From assembly GCF_030209745.1 (NCBI RefSeq), contig NZ_JARVRJ010000007.1, forward strand, positions 180,745-244,744: 64,000 nucleotides of DNA, written 5' to 3'. The DNA comes from Arthrobacter sp. fls2-241-R2A-200 (lineage in GTDB: Bacteria > Actinomycetota > Actinomycetes > Actinomycetales > Micrococcaceae). The position numbers and the translations under genes are program-made. Shown here piece after piece: positions 46,813-56,125 of the stretch. Each line of letters opens with the position of its first letter. The first letter of the stretch is position 1. The notes beneath the pieces were generated by a model. The model made no database searches. It was not told the origin of the DNA and saw only the letters and a program-made list of their open reading frames with translations.

Positions 46813-47653
46813 GGAAATCACGACGACGGACGTTACCGAGGCGGATGACGTCACCGTAGATGACGTCACCGTAGATGACGTCGCCGAAGGTGATGCCCCC
46901 GAAGAGTATGCCGCCGATGAATCGGTGGAGGCCGTTGCGGTGGATCCCTTCCAGGTCACGCCGCGGGACACGTTCGTTGACGGCGCCGCACTGTTCCCCG
47001 GGGATACGGGTGTCCTGCCCATGAAGGTCCGGCACGCGTTGGTGAAGCTCCTGAAAGGGCCATACATCGACGGCGGCCGTGAAGAGAAATTGTGGACGAC
47101 GCTGCTTGATAACCAAGTGATCCTCCGGAGCAGGCTCTCTGAGCTCTTCCTTTCCCTCCAGTTGGACCATGACCGGAAGATCGCGGTGCTGCGCCCCGTT
47201 GATCCCGAGGTGGTGGGCTCGAATTCGCGCTCAAGCATCCTCCGCCAGCAACGGGCACTGAGCCGCGTGGAAACCATCGTGCTGCTGCGCCTGCGTTTAT
47301 TGCTGGACCGTCACATCACCGCCCAGACGGATCCCACCATCACCCGTGAGGAAATCTCTGACTTGGTGGCCAACTACACCCCCTCCGGCCAGCAGGATGC
47401 GTTGCGGGACTCCGACGTCGTGACCCGCACCATCAACAAGCTGCTGGCGCGCCAACTGCTCCTCCCCACTGCCCTGGAAGATACCTACACCATCAGCAAC
47501 GCCCTGCCCCTGGCCCTTCCGTTCGAGAACATTGGCGACATCCCGGCCCAGATCGAGGCGTTGGTGGCGGTTGCCGCGGATGAATCGGGAACGGAACCCT
47601 TGCTCGATCTTGATCGGGATGTTCGCTCCGAGGATGAGGAGGCAGGCAAGTGA
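46805..47653 (+). CDS. jetB: JetB/MksE-like subunit (DUF4194)
   Basis: This 282-residue protein matches DUF4194, the KITE-type winged-helix subunit of Wadjet and Mks condensins. The core runs from about residue 60 to 235: [70 protein letters not shown] and [24 protein letters not shown]. The first 50 residues are very acidic and include [14 protein letters not shown] from a 15-base tandem repeat. ATG 46805 has GAGGAT upstream; ATG 46793 is an alternative. Both ends overlap its neighbours, so all three subunits are coupled. Confidence 0.87.
   Translation: MTEEITTTDVTEADDVTVDDVTVDDVAEGDAPEEYAADESVEAVAVDPFQVTPRDTFVDGAALFPGDTGVLPMKVRHALVKLLKGPYIDGGREEKLWTTLLDNQVILRSRLSELFLSLQLDHDRKIAVLRPVDPEVVGSNSRSSILRQQRALSRVETIVLLRLRLLLDRHITAQTDPTITREEISDLVANYTPSGQQDALRDSDVVTRTINKLLARQLLLPTALEDTYTISNALPLALPFENIGDIPAQIEALVAVAADESGTEPLLDLDRDVRSEDEEAGK
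46844..46888 (+). repeat. Three 15-bp tandem repeats inside jetB
   Basis: GATGACGTCACCGTA occurs at 46844-46858 and 46859-46873, and with two changes at 46874-46888. The repeats keep the frame and encode an acidic linker, so copy number could vary without breaking the gene. Confidence 0.85.
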
Positions 47654-50600
47654 CCATCGCAACCATGCTTCCGCTGGGTGACCAGATCAACCCCGGCCAG
47701 ATGCGCCTTGCGCTCGTCCAAGTGGTCAACTGGGGCACGTTCCACGGCGCGCACACCATGCATGTGGATCGCAACGGCACCCTCCTAACCGGTAACTCGG
47801 GGGTCGGCAAATCTACGCTGTTCGATGCCATGCTGCGCGTCTTCGATGCCCGTCCGCGCTCCAATGAGGCCGCGGCACAGCGGTCCGGAGGTGCTGTGGA
47901 GGACAAGCGGACCACCTTTACCTACATGCGCGGCAAAGTTGGTGATAAGGCCGTTGGTGAGGGCTCGGCCAGTGCCTTCCAACGCCCGGGAGCTACGTGG
48001 TCCGCCGTCGCACTGACGTACGACAACGCGGCCGGCACGAAGGTGACGGTCTCGGCCCTGTTCGACCTGCCCAAGAATGGCACGGAGTCGAGCGTCGGAC
48101 GTTTTTACGTGATTGACAGCAAGCCGTTGGACCTTGAAGCCATTGAGGGGATCGCGCAGAAACGGTTCACGAAGGGCGCGTTGGAGGGCATTTTCCCGGA
48201 CGGCCAAGTGTTCGATGTGCACAAGGCGTTTGCCGAACGGTTCCGCCGATTGCTTGGCATCAATTCGGATCAGGCGCTTCCACTGCTTCGTGTCATCCAA
48301 GCAGGCAAAGGCTTGGGTGGGAGCGTCAATACCTTCTTCCGTGACCAGGTGTTGGATGCTCCGGCCACGCTGGCCGCCGCGGACGACGTCGTGGAGGAAT
48401 TCAGCAACCTGATGTCCATCCGCCAACGGTTGGAAGATGTCCGGCAGCAGCGCGACCAGTTGGCTCCGGTCCCAGGGCTGAACAAGGAATACGCCCAGGC
48501 GCTGCTGGAGGCAAACCGTCTCCGGGAGCTCGCGGGCGAAGAATTTGTTGCCTACAAGCAGCAGTTGGCGGTGACGGTTCACGCGAAGACGTTGGCCCGA
48601 TTCAAAGAGCTCACGCACACCAAAGCGCAGGAGCTTGCCGGCGAGCGGGCGGTCCGGGAGGGGCTGGCCAAGGAGCTCCGGGAGTTGGAGCTGGACTACA
48701 ACAACCGTGGCGGCAACGCTATCTCGGCGATTGAGCAGTCGCTGGAGAACGCCCGCGTGGGACTCAAGCTGCGCCAGCAGGTGGAGGAGGCGGCCAAAAA
48801 AGCATTGTCCGACGCCGGTTTGGACCTTGAGTGGTCGGCCGAGGGCTGGGATCAGGCGCACGAGCAGGCTGCAGCTCGATCAGCGGCATTGAAGGGCGAC
48901 TCGGAGGCCTTGAAGGAGCTTCGTTTCGAAGCGTTCGACGGCCATGCAACCAAGAAGCGCGAACTGGCGGCCGCTGAACAGGAGTTGCTGTCGCTACGGA
49001 CGCGCAAGTCTCTGTTGCCGCCGTCGAGCATCGAAAACCGGGCCGCCATCGCCGCCGCCACCGGCGTCCCGGAAGAACGGATGCCCTTCGGAGGCGAACT
49101 GATCGACCTGGCTGAGGGTCAGGATCAGTGGCGGCCCGCCGCCGAGCGTGCCTTGCGCAATCTCGCCACCACGTTGCTGGTTCCGGGCGAGCATTTCGCG
49201 GCCGTCACCAGGTACTTGAACAGCAACACGATCCGTGGCGCCCTGCGCGCCGTCGATGTGTCCAAGCCTTTGGCCGGTGGCGCGCTGGCCGTGGAGGAGG
49301 TGTCCGACGGCGACCTCTTGACTAAGTTGAACATTCTCACCACGGGGGGCAACGCCGACGCCGGGCAATGGGTCCGTGAGCGGATCGCCGTCGACTTTGC
49401 GTATCCGTGCGTGGAGGACCCGGATGAGTTGGCTTCGCTGGACAAGGGCTTGAGCCTTGGTGGCGTGGTCAAACGCAACCGGCACACCGTGGAAAAGGAC
49501 GACCGGTTCACGAGTCGTCAGGACTACGTCCTCGGCTTTGACAACGCCTCGAAGCTCGAACTCGTCGCTGCGCGGGTGGGGGAGCTGGAAAACGAGTTGG
49601 CCAAGGCTGCAGAGTTGGCGCAGAGCCGCGAGGACTCCCATCAGGGCATGGCCCGGCAACTGGAAGCCCTGCGCAGGGTGGCCGAAGACGAACGTCCGTG
49701 GGAACAGGTTTCAGCCGCAGTGGCAGCAGAAGAGCTGGCCCGGATCGAGCAACGCCTGGCAGACGCGCTCGCTGCCCAGGCGGACTTGGAACCATTGCGC
49801 GCCACCATCGAGTCCGTGCGTGAAAAGCACCAGTCCTCCACAGGTGCCGCTGCCGTGCTCCAGAGCGAATACAAAGCGCTGGACCACCAAATGACCACGG
49901 CTGACGGCCTGCTCGATGCCGCGAGGCGAAAGCTTGACCAAGCACCGCCGTCGGCCTCCGCCGTGGCCGCACTGGAACCGTACTTCGCCGGAGCGGCGGA
50001 CCTCACGCAACTCTATGAACTGGACAACCTCGCCAACAACGTCCGTACCAAGTTGCTTGAGGAGCTCCACTCGGCTGAGTCCCGTGGCCAAGCGACAGCC
50101 GAACGGTTGACGCGCATGTTCGAGGGCTTTGTGCGCGACTGGGGCAGTGCGATCAGCGCTGACCATGGAACGTCAATTGCCGCCGCCGGAGACTTCGAAT
50201 CCCGGTACCACGCGATCGTGAGCGATGGTTTGCCGGCGCAGGAGGCCGAGTTCCGGCTGTTCTTCAACCAGCGGACGCACGAATCGTTCAGCACGCTCTT
50301 GCATTTGTTGGACGAGGAGCGCCGCAGCATCACCAGCCGCATCCTGCCGCTCAACGGAATTCTGTCCCAAGTGAACTTCCACGAGGGAAGTTACCTTGAG
50401 CTGGATATCAAGCAGACGCTTCCGGCCACGGCCAAGCAATTCAAGGATGCGATCCAGAACGCCTTGAAGGCAAAGCACACGCGTCCTTCGCGCGCCGCCG
50501 CCGCTACTGGTCCGGCGCCACACGGCGACGACGACGCCGAACTCACCGCCCGCTACAAGTCCCTGGAATCCCTTGTGAAGCGGCTGGGATCGCAAACTCC

Positions 50601-51123
50601 GGAGGACCGCCGTTGGCGGGCCGAGGTGTTGGATGTCCGCGGGCACCTCTTCATTCAATGCAAGGAGCACCGCGACGTTCCGGGCAAGGCCGACGTTCCG
50701 GGCAAGTCGAGCAAGAAGAGGACGGAAGTCTTCATGCACGCGGACACTGGCTCCATGTCCGGGGGCGAGCGCCAACGATTCACCGCGTTCATCATGGCAG
50801 CGGCTTTGAGCTACCAATTGGGCATTGCCGAACAGGGTTTCACCACGTACGGCACGGTGATGATGGACGAAGCTTTCGTGCTGGCCTCGGAGGAGTTCGC
50901 GGGTGCCGGCATCAAGGCGTTGCACGAGTTTGGGTTCCAGTTGCTGTTGGCCGCTCCCGAAAACGTGATTGACCTGTCCCGGCACCTCGGTTCCGTCACT
51001 GAAATTCTGCGGGACAAGAGGACCAACCGCTCGGGCGTCCTGACTGCCCCCGTTATTGCCGGTCCGGGGGAGCCAGGCGCCTGGCGCTCGGAAGCCAACC
51101 CGGTGGACATCGTCCTGCGCTAG
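47650..51123 (+). CDS. jetC: JetC/MksB-like SMC-family ATPase
   Basis: This 1157-residue ATPase has the SMC layout. Walker A is GNSGVGKST at residues 48-56, after [22 protein letters not shown]. Long helical coiled-coil arms follow (about 270-450 and 640-900) with a small central domain (about 455-640; [31 protein letters not shown]...[19 protein letters not shown]). The C-terminal half of the ATPase has the signature SMSGGERQR (1035-1043) and Walker B VMMDE (Asp1073, Glu1074). An 18-base repeat at 50674-50706 duplicates a DVPGK segment just before the signature. GTG 47650 overlaps jetB by four bases. It would load on or extrude DNA with JetA and JetB. Confidence 0.92.
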   Translation: MTIATMLPLGDQINPGQMRLALVQVVNWGTFHGAHTMHVDRNGTLLTGNSGVGKSTLFDAMLRVFDARPRSNEAAAQRSGGAVEDKRTTFTYMRGKVGDKAVGEGSASAFQRPGATWSAVALTYDNAAGTKVTVSALFDLPKNGTESSVGRFYVIDSKPLDLEAIEGIAQKRFTKGALEGIFPDGQVFDVHKAFAERFRRLLGINSDQALPLLRVIQAGKGLGGSVNTFFRDQVLDAPATLAAADDVVEEFSNLMSIRQRLEDVRQQRDQLAPVPGLNKEYAQALLEANRLRELAGEEFVAYKQQLAVTVHAKTLARFKELTHTKAQELAGERAVREGLAKELRELELDYNNRGGNAISAIEQSLENARVGLKLRQQVEEAAKKALSDAGLDLEWSAEGWDQAHEQAAARSAALKGDSEALKELRFEAFDGHATKKRELAAAEQELLSLRTRKSLLPPSSIENRAAIAAATGVPEERMPFGGELIDLAEGQDQWRPAAERALRNLATTLLVPGEHFAAVTRYLNSNTIRGALRAVDVSKPLAGGALAVEEVSDGDLLTKLNILTTGGNADAGQWVRERIAVDFAYPCVEDPDELASLDKGLSLGGVVKRNRHTVEKDDRFTSRQDYVLGFDNASKLELVAARVGELENELAKAAELAQSREDSHQGMARQLEALRRVAEDERPWEQVSAAVAAEELARIEQRLADALAAQADLEPLRATIESVREKHQSSTGAAAVLQSEYKALDHQMTTADGLLDAARRKLDQAPPSASAVAALEPYFAGAADLTQLYELDNLANNVRTKLLEELHSAESRGQATAERLTRMFEGFVRDWGSAISADHGTSIAAAGDFESRYHAIVSDGLPAQEAEFRLFFNQRTHESFSTLLHLLDEERRSITSRILPLNGILSQVNFHEGSYLELDIKQTLPATAKQFKDAIQNALKAKHTRPSRAAAATGPAPHGDDDAELTARYKSLESLVKRLGSQTPEDRRWRAEVLDVRGHLFIQCKEHRDVPGKADVPGKSSKKRTEVFMHADTGSMSGGERQRFTAFIMAAALSYQLGIAEQGFTTYGTVMMDEAFVLASEEFAGAGIKALHEFGFQLLLAAPENVIDLSRHLGSVTEILRDKRTNRSGVLTAPVIAGPGEPGAWRSEANPVDIVLR

Positions 51124-51149
51124 GTGGCATTCGGCGTGCGCCTGCTGGG

Positions 51150-51653
51150 CTAACGCTTGGAGTCGCCGCGGACCCGGTCCAGGAACTGCGCCGTCCGGGC
51201 CTTGAGTCCGTCGATCTGCCGAAGCACGACGACGGCCGGGTCCGGGTTGATCTCGTTGACGGGCGGTTCCTTGCGCACGTTGGTACTGCAGCCGAACTCA
51301 GCACAGATCAGCGTTCCCACCGTGTTTCCGTCCTTGCCTGATTGCCCGGCCTTCTTGGCCACCCAGAGGTATACGTCGTCCTTGGAGAAGACGTCGCGGC
51401 AGAGCTCGCAGAGGACCACCCGCTTCTTTCCAGAGCCGCCTTCGGGCGCCCTGAGCAAGATGCCGGTCAGCTTTCCGCGGTACTCGACCACCAGGTAGCC
51501 GCGTTGGGGCATCTTCTCGTCGCGCCAGCCGAGGAACTCGAGGTTGTCCCAGTCGAGAGTTTCGAAGTCGTGGGGAAGGTTGAGCTTGGCGGCCTCGGAA
51601 CGGCTCGCGTTGATGAAGGACGCGCGGATCTGTTGGGCACTAATTTTTTGCAT
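51150..51653 (-). CDS. FBP-domain protein (FBP_C / FusB-like zinc finger)
   Basis: This 167-residue protein matches the FBP_C family, related to EF-G-binding FusB proteins. Motifs are FINASRSEAAKLNLPHDFETLDWDNLEFLGWRDEKMPQRGYLVVEY, and a four-cysteine zinc site made of CELCRDVF and ICAEFGCSTNVR (about residues 80-125). The end is a helical segment, AVVVLRQIDGLKARTAQFLDRVRGD. It probably acts on the ribosome or EF-G. It is on the opposite strand from jetC with a 26-base gap, so it is not part of that operon and is not the JetD nuclease. Confidence 0.85.
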   Translation of the reverse strand: MQKISAQQIRASFINASRSEAAKLNLPHDFETLDWDNLEFLGWRDEKMPQRGYLVVEYRGKLTGILLRAPEGGSGKKRVVLCELCRDVFSKDDVYLWVAKKAGQSGKDGNTVGTLICAEFGCSTNVRKEPPVNEINPDPAVVVLRQIDGLKARTAQFLDRVRGDSKR

Positions 51654-51756
51654 GACGAAAGCTTCTTTCGGAAATGGTCGACGTCGGCGCGCGCAGGATG
51701 GGCGCACGGGATGGCGGAAACGTCGGTCATCGAAAGGAAGGTGCTGCTTGGAAGGG

Positions 51757-51867
51757 CTAGGTAGTGGAAAGCCCGTGCGATGCCGACGTGTGGGGCTGTG
51801 CCAAGCAGGCCATAGCGGCCACCTCGCCAACCATGGCCGCAGCAGCTGAAACAGCGCGCATGCTCAT
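51757..51867 (-). CDS. Possible 36-residue peptide gene
   Basis: A short frame starts at ATG 51867 after GAGGGG and reads MSMRAVSAAAAMVGEVAAM, then a tail with one cysteine. It lies in the 375-base gap between the FBP gene and the iron operon. Codon use is only weakly biased, so this may be chance. Confidence 0.2.
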   Translation of the reverse strand: MSMRAVSAAAAMVGEVAAMACLAQPHTSASHGLSTT

Positions 51868-51982
51868 CCCCTCGTCGTGATCGCGGAAGCGGTAGTCCGC
51901 TGCCGCTATCCTGCCAAGTTTTGACCGCCACTGTCCACTGAGTCGAATTACGTGATGCAAACGTTTCGTAATTAATGAAATC

Positions 51983-52001
51983 TTAGGCTAGCCTTACTTA
52001 G
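51983..52001. promoter_or_regulatory. DtxR/IdeR-type iron box
   Basis: The 19-base site beginning TTAGGCTAGCC matches the DtxR/IdeR consensus at about 15 of 19 positions. It lies 28 bases before the start of the siderophore-binding lipoprotein. With iron bound, the regulator would shut off the uptake operon. An AT-rich promoter region (51955-51982) precedes it. Confidence 0.8.
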
Positions 52002-52028
52002 GTTTACATCACTTACGTAAGGAGTCCC

Positions 52029-53111
52029 GTGGCTTCCCCTCTTCCCCGCCGCGCCGTACTGAAGACCGCCGCAAGCGCTACGGCAGCTTTGGCCGCCGTC
52101 GCCCTTTCCCTCACGGGCTGTTCCACTGGACCTGCTGCTTCGGCAACGCAGCGTGCCACCGAAGCGGGAGCGTCTGCCTTCCCCGTGACCATCAGGCACG
52201 CTTTTGGTGAGACCACCATCAAGGCGCAGCCCCAGCGAGTGGTCACTATTTCGTGGGTCAATGACGACGTCGCGATCGCACTGGGCGTAGTTCCGGTGGG
52301 GGTTCCCAAGAACACGTGGGGCAACAACAGCAAAGGCTCCACGCCTTGGAAGGACGCCGCGCTGGAGAAACTGGGAGCCGGATTCGGTACCAACAAGGCG
52401 CCGGTTCAGTTCTCGGAGGTGGATGGCATCAACTTCACCGAGATCGCAAAGCTCAACCCGGACGTTATCCTCGGCGCTTACTCAGGCCTGACGGAAGCCG
52501 ATTACAAGAAGCTCTCAGACATCGCCCCGGTGGTTGCCTACCCCGAACTGGCCTATGGAACCCCATGGCAGGAAACCACCACTGTCATCGGCAAGGCGCT
52601 CGGCAAGGAAACCCAAGCCAAGAAATTGGTGGAGGACACCGAAGCGACCATCACGGACAAAGTGTCCAAATACCCGCAGATCAAGGACAAGACCTTCATC
52701 TACGGAAACCTCGAACCCGCCAAGGGCGATGGCGCCAACATCTACACCGCCATCGACAACCGGCCCCGTTTCCTGACGGAGATCGGCATGAAGCTCGCGC
52801 CCGTGGTGGCGCAAAACACCAAGACCGCCACGGATTTCTTCATCCCTTGGTCCGCGGAAAAGGCCAACGAACTCGCATCCGACGTCTTCGTCACCTGGGT
52901 CCCGGACTCCACCACCGCAGACGCCATCAAGGCCGACCCGTTGCTTGGGCAGATCCCGGCAGTCAAGAAGGGTGCACTGGTTGCCGACACTGACCAGACC
53001 CTCACATTGTCCATCTCGGCCTCGTCGCCGTTGAGCCTGCCGTGGGCCTTGGACGCGTTCCTTCCGCAGGTGGGCGCCGCCGCCGACAAAGCAGCCATGG
53101 CCGGTAAGTAA
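52029..53111 (+). CDS. Iron-siderophore ABC transporter substrate-binding lipoprotein
   Basis: This 360-residue protein has an N-terminal twin-arginine-like start (PRRAVLKTAAS), a hydrophobic stretch and a lipobox SLTG-C at about residue 31. The FecB/BtuF fold follows: VTIRHAFGETTIKAQPQRVVTISWVNDDVAIALGVVPVGV, EIAKLNPDVILGAYSGLTEADYKKLSDIAPVVAYPE, and the end TLTLSISASSPLSLPWALDAFLPQV. GTG 52029 has TAAGGAG. It is the first gene of the five-gene iron operon and binds the ferric siderophore outside the membrane. Confidence 0.92.
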   Translation: MASPLPRRAVLKTAASATAALAAVALSLTGCSTGPAASATQRATEAGASAFPVTIRHAFGETTIKAQPQRVVTISWVNDDVAIALGVVPVGVPKNTWGNNSKGSTPWKDAALEKLGAGFGTNKAPVQFSEVDGINFTEIAKLNPDVILGAYSGLTEADYKKLSDIAPVVAYPELAYGTPWQETTTVIGKALGKETQAKKLVEDTEATITDKVSKYPQIKDKTFIYGNLEPAKGDGANIYTAIDNRPRFLTEIGMKLAPVVAQNTKTATDFFIPWSAEKANELASDVFVTWVPDSTTADAIKADPLLGQIPAVKKGALVADTDQTLTLSISASSPLSLPWALDAFLPQVGAAADKAAMAGK

Positions 53112-53116
53112 CGCCC

Positions 53117-54175
53117 ATGAGATTAGGTACGACGACGGCGCTCCAGACCAGGGGGATAGGCGGCCCGCGACCAGCCGATGGGGTAGGCAAGCGAACCACA
53201 TGGCTGGTGCTCGCCGTCGTCGTGCTGGCTGCAGCCTGTGCCGCATCGCTGGCGATAGGTGCCCGCGGACTTTCCCTCGCCACGGTGTGGGAAGCCCTCA
53301 CCATCTTTGATCCAAACGATGGGAACCACGCTGTGGTTATCGCCCGGATCCCACGGACGGCCCTGGGGCTGCTGGCGGGCGCTGCCCTCGGGCTGGCCGG
53401 CGCCGCAATGCAAGGTGTGGCCCGGAATCCGCTGGCCGATCCAGGGATCCTGGGCCTGAACGCCGGGGCAGCGCTCGCCGTCGTCGTCGGTATTTATCTG
53501 TTCGGCGTCAGCTCCCTGAGTGGTTACGTCTGGTTCGCGTTCCTCGGCGCCGGCGCGGCGGCGGCCGTGGTCTATGCCATAGCGTCCAGGGGACGTGACG
53601 GTGCGACGCCGGTCAAACTCGCCCTCGCGGGTGCGGCCCTCAGCGCTGGGCTGTTCTCGCTGATGAACGTTATTTTGGTCTCCAGCCAAGATACCTTCGA
53701 CCGTTTCCGGTTCTGGCAAGTCGGTAGCATCGGCGGCCGCGATTGGTCCGTCCTGCTACCGGCGCTGCCGTTCCTCGTTGTTGGGGCTTTGATCGTGCTG
53801 GCAAGTGGCCGGGTCCTCAACGGCCTGGCCCTGGGCGACGACTTGGCCCGGGGCCTCGGGCACAACGTGGCCCTGTCGCGCGCTATCACCGCTGTCGGCG
53901 TTGTGTTGCTCTGTGGATCCGCTACTGCGCTGGCTGGGCCCATCGGATTCCTGGGATTGGTCATCCCGCACGCTGTCCGTTCCATCACGGGGCCGGATTA
54001 TCGCTGGATATTGCCGTTCTCGCTGGTTTCTGCGCCCATCCTGCTCATCACAGCGGACATCATCGGCCGCGTGATCCTGCTTCCGGGTGAGGTTCCTGCG
54101 GGCATCGTGACGGCCCTCTTGGGTGCCCCCGTGTTTATCTGGCTTATCCGCCGCGGAAAGGGAGCGGGATTGTGA
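53117..54175 (+). CDS. Iron-siderophore ABC transporter permease (FecCD family), first subunit
   Basis: This 352-residue permease has about ten membrane helices. FecCD motifs are RIPRTALGLLAGAALGLAGAAMQGVARNPLADPGILGLNAGAALAVV, FRFWQVGSIGGRDWSVL and GPIGFLGLVIPHAVRSITGPDYRWILPFS, the last being the coupling region for the ATPase. It starts five bases after the binding-protein stop and overlaps the second permease gene by four bases (GTGA). Confidence 0.92.
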   Translation: MRLGTTTALQTRGIGGPRPADGVGKRTTWLVLAVVVLAAACAASLAIGARGLSLATVWEALTIFDPNDGNHAVVIARIPRTALGLLAGAALGLAGAAMQGVARNPLADPGILGLNAGAALAVVVGIYLFGVSSLSGYVWFAFLGAGAAAAVVYAIASRGRDGATPVKLALAGAALSAGLFSLMNVILVSSQDTFDRFRFWQVGSIGGRDWSVLLPALPFLVVGALIVLASGRVLNGLALGDDLARGLGHNVALSRAITAVGVVLLCGSATALAGPIGFLGLVIPHAVRSITGPDYRWILPFSLVSAPILLITADIIGRVILLPGEVPAGIVTALLGAPVFIWLIRRGKGAGL

Positions 54176-55287
54176 GCACCTTTTACAAGCCCCGTGCCCG
54201 CGCCGAGCTGGCGTTTAATGGCAATGATCGCGACAAACATGCCCATCAATTGCCGCTTCGACGGGTCCCCAGCCCCACATTTTTCCTGGGCCTGGCCCTT
54301 CTCATCATGTTCTCGGTGTACGTGCTCTTGGGCAGCTACACGGTGACCATTCCGGACTTCGTCACCATCGTCCTCAACCACCTGACGGGCGGCGAGAAGA
54401 TTCCCGGCGCCAGTTTTATCGTCATGGAACACAAACTGCCTCGCGCTGTCACGGGAACCATGATCGGCGTCGCCTTTGGCTTGGCGGGCGGGCTTTTCCA
54501 GACCATGCTCCGGAACCCCTTGGCGAGCCCGGACATCATTGGCATCAGCTCAGGTGCCAGCGCAGGTGCCGTGACGGCCATTCTGGTCTTCGGTGCTTCC
54601 GGAGCCGTGATTTCCGCTGCCTCCCTCTGCGGTGCGCTCGGGGTCGCCACCATCATCTACGCAATTTCCCGCCGTGGTCCCGGTGCGAGCGGCGGCAGCC
54701 GTGGCAACGCAGCGGGTAACCGGCTCATCCTTGCAGGCGTCGGCGTCGCCGCGGCTTTGCAAGCAGTGATCAATTTCCTCATGACCAGGTCGGACATCCG
54801 CGTCGCAGCCGATGCCTTGATCTGGTTGAACGGATCATTGAACTCGGCCGATTGGGAGAAAGCCGGCGTCCTCGGGATGTCCCTGCTGATCCTCGTTCCC
54901 GCTGTCATCGCGCTTGCCGGCCCGCTGCGCATCCTCGAACTCGGTGACGATACCGCCGCCGGTCTTGGGATCACTGTGAACGCGGCCAGGCTGGGACTGG
55001 TGCTGACCGCCGTCGGCCTCGCCGCCGTCGCAACGGCAGCGGCGGGTCCCGTCGCTTTCGTTGCCTTCCTCGCCGGACCGCTTGCCCGGCGCCTCGTGCG
55101 TAAACCCAGCCTCCCGGCGTCGACCCTTGTGGGCGCGCTGATTGTGTTGCTGGCAGACTTCTTCGCCGCCAACATTGCCCCCGTCATCCTCGACGGGACC
55201 GTGCTGCCTGTCGGCGTCGTCACCGGGGCTCTCGGCGCGCCGTTCCTCCTGTGGCTGCTCGTCACCTCCAACCGAAAGGAAGCCTGA
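54172..55287 (+). CDS. Iron-siderophore ABC transporter permease (FecCD family), second subunit
   Basis: This 371-residue permease has the same fold: KLPRAVTGTMIGVAFGLAGGLFQTMLRNPLASPDIIGISSGASAGAV, ALIWLNGSLNSADWEKAG and AGPVAFVAFLAGPLARRLV. Its first 38 residues form a cytoplasmic extension (YKPRARAELAFNGNDRDKHAHQLPLRR) not seen in the first subunit. The DNA for RAELAFNGN (54205-54225) is nearly the same as one arm of the hairpin at 20795-20856, which suggests part of a repeat element was taken into the gene. GTG 54172 overlaps the previous stop. Confidence 0.92.
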   Translation: MSTFYKPRARAELAFNGNDRDKHAHQLPLRRVPSPTFFLGLALLIMFSVYVLLGSYTVTIPDFVTIVLNHLTGGEKIPGASFIVMEHKLPRAVTGTMIGVAFGLAGGLFQTMLRNPLASPDIIGISSGASAGAVTAILVFGASGAVISAASLCGALGVATIIYAISRRGPGASGGSRGNAAGNRLILAGVGVAAALQAVINFLMTRSDIRVAADALIWLNGSLNSADWEKAGVLGMSLLILVPAVIALAGPLRILELGDDTAAGLGITVNAARLGLVLTAVGLAAVATAAAGPVAFVAFLAGPLARRLVRKPSLPASTLVGALIVLLADFFAANIAPVILDGTVLPVGVVTGALGAPFLLWLLVTSNRKEA

Positions 55288-55288
55288 T

Positions 55289-56125
55289 ATGGCCCGCCTC
55301 AACGCCAAGGACCTCACGCTCCAATACGAGCACCGCAAGGTGGTGGAGGGACTCTCCACTGAGATCCCCGAAGGGAAAGTGACCATGATCGTGGGAGCGA
55401 ATGCTTGCGGCAAATCGACGCTCTTGCGGGGCTTGTCGCGGCTACTCAAGCCGGCCAGCGGTTCCGTGACACTGGACGGAAAGGACATCCATGGCCGTCC
55501 CGCCAAGCAGCTAGCCCGCGTGCTGGGCCTCCTCCCGCAGCACCCCACGGCTCCTGATGGCATCACCGTCCGCGACCTCGTGGGCCGGGGTCGGTATCCG
55601 CACCAAGGCTTCTTCCGCAGTTGGAGCGCCGGGGACTCCTCCCACCACGATCATGCTGTGCAACGCGCTCTCGAAGCCACTGGCACTTTTGAGCTCGCGG
55701 ATCGAAACATCGACGAGCTTTCCGGCGGACAGCGCCAGCGCGTTTGGATTGCGATGGCCTTGGCACAGGAAACCGACGTCCTCTTGCTCGATGAGCCCAC
55801 CACGTACCTTGACCTGGCACACCAGGTGGAGGTCCTGGACCTGATCACCGACCTCAATCGCAGCCGCGGTACCACCGTGGCGATCGTGCTCCACGACCTC
55901 AACCTCGCAGCGCGCTACGCCCACCACGTCATCGCCATGAAGGGGGGACGCATCGTGGCCCAAGGTCCGGCGTCACTGGTGATAACCGAGGAACTGGTCC
56001 TCAACGTTTTCGGCCTGGAATCCCGCGTGGTTCCGGACCCCATCTCAGGTACCCCGCTGATCATCCCCATCGGGCGCCACTACGCGGACCATGTGCCAAC
56101 GAACGAACTGGAGACCGCTTCATGA
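55289..56125 (+). CDS. Iron-siderophore ABC transporter ATP-binding protein
   Basis: This 278-residue ATPase has Walker A GANACGKST (about residue 36), the Q-loop LLPQHP, signature LSGGQRQRVWIAMALAQ, Walker B VLLLDEPTTYLDL and the switch histidine VLHDLNLAARY. The serine or glycine usual in Walker A is an alanine-cysteine pair here (NACGKST), which is common in this family. ATG 55289 has AAAGGAAG and starts one base after the permease stop. It powers the two FecCD permeases. Confidence 0.93.
   Translation: MARLNAKDLTLQYEHRKVVEGLSTEIPEGKVTMIVGANACGKSTLLRGLSRLLKPASGSVTLDGKDIHGRPAKQLARVLGLLPQHPTAPDGITVRDLVGRGRYPHQGFFRSWSAGDSSHHDHAVQRALEATGTFELADRNIDELSGGQRQRVWIAMALAQETDVLLLDEPTTYLDLAHQVEVLDLITDLNRSRGTTVAIVLHDLNLAARYAHHVIAMKGGRIVAQGPASLVITEELVLNVFGLESRVVPDPISGTPLIIPIGRHYADHVPTNELETAS

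Noticed and set aside
51150..51653. The gene after jetC as a possible JetD nuclease
   Set aside because: It is on the opposite strand, only 167 residues, and has the four-cysteine FBP_C pattern rather than a TOPRIM domain.
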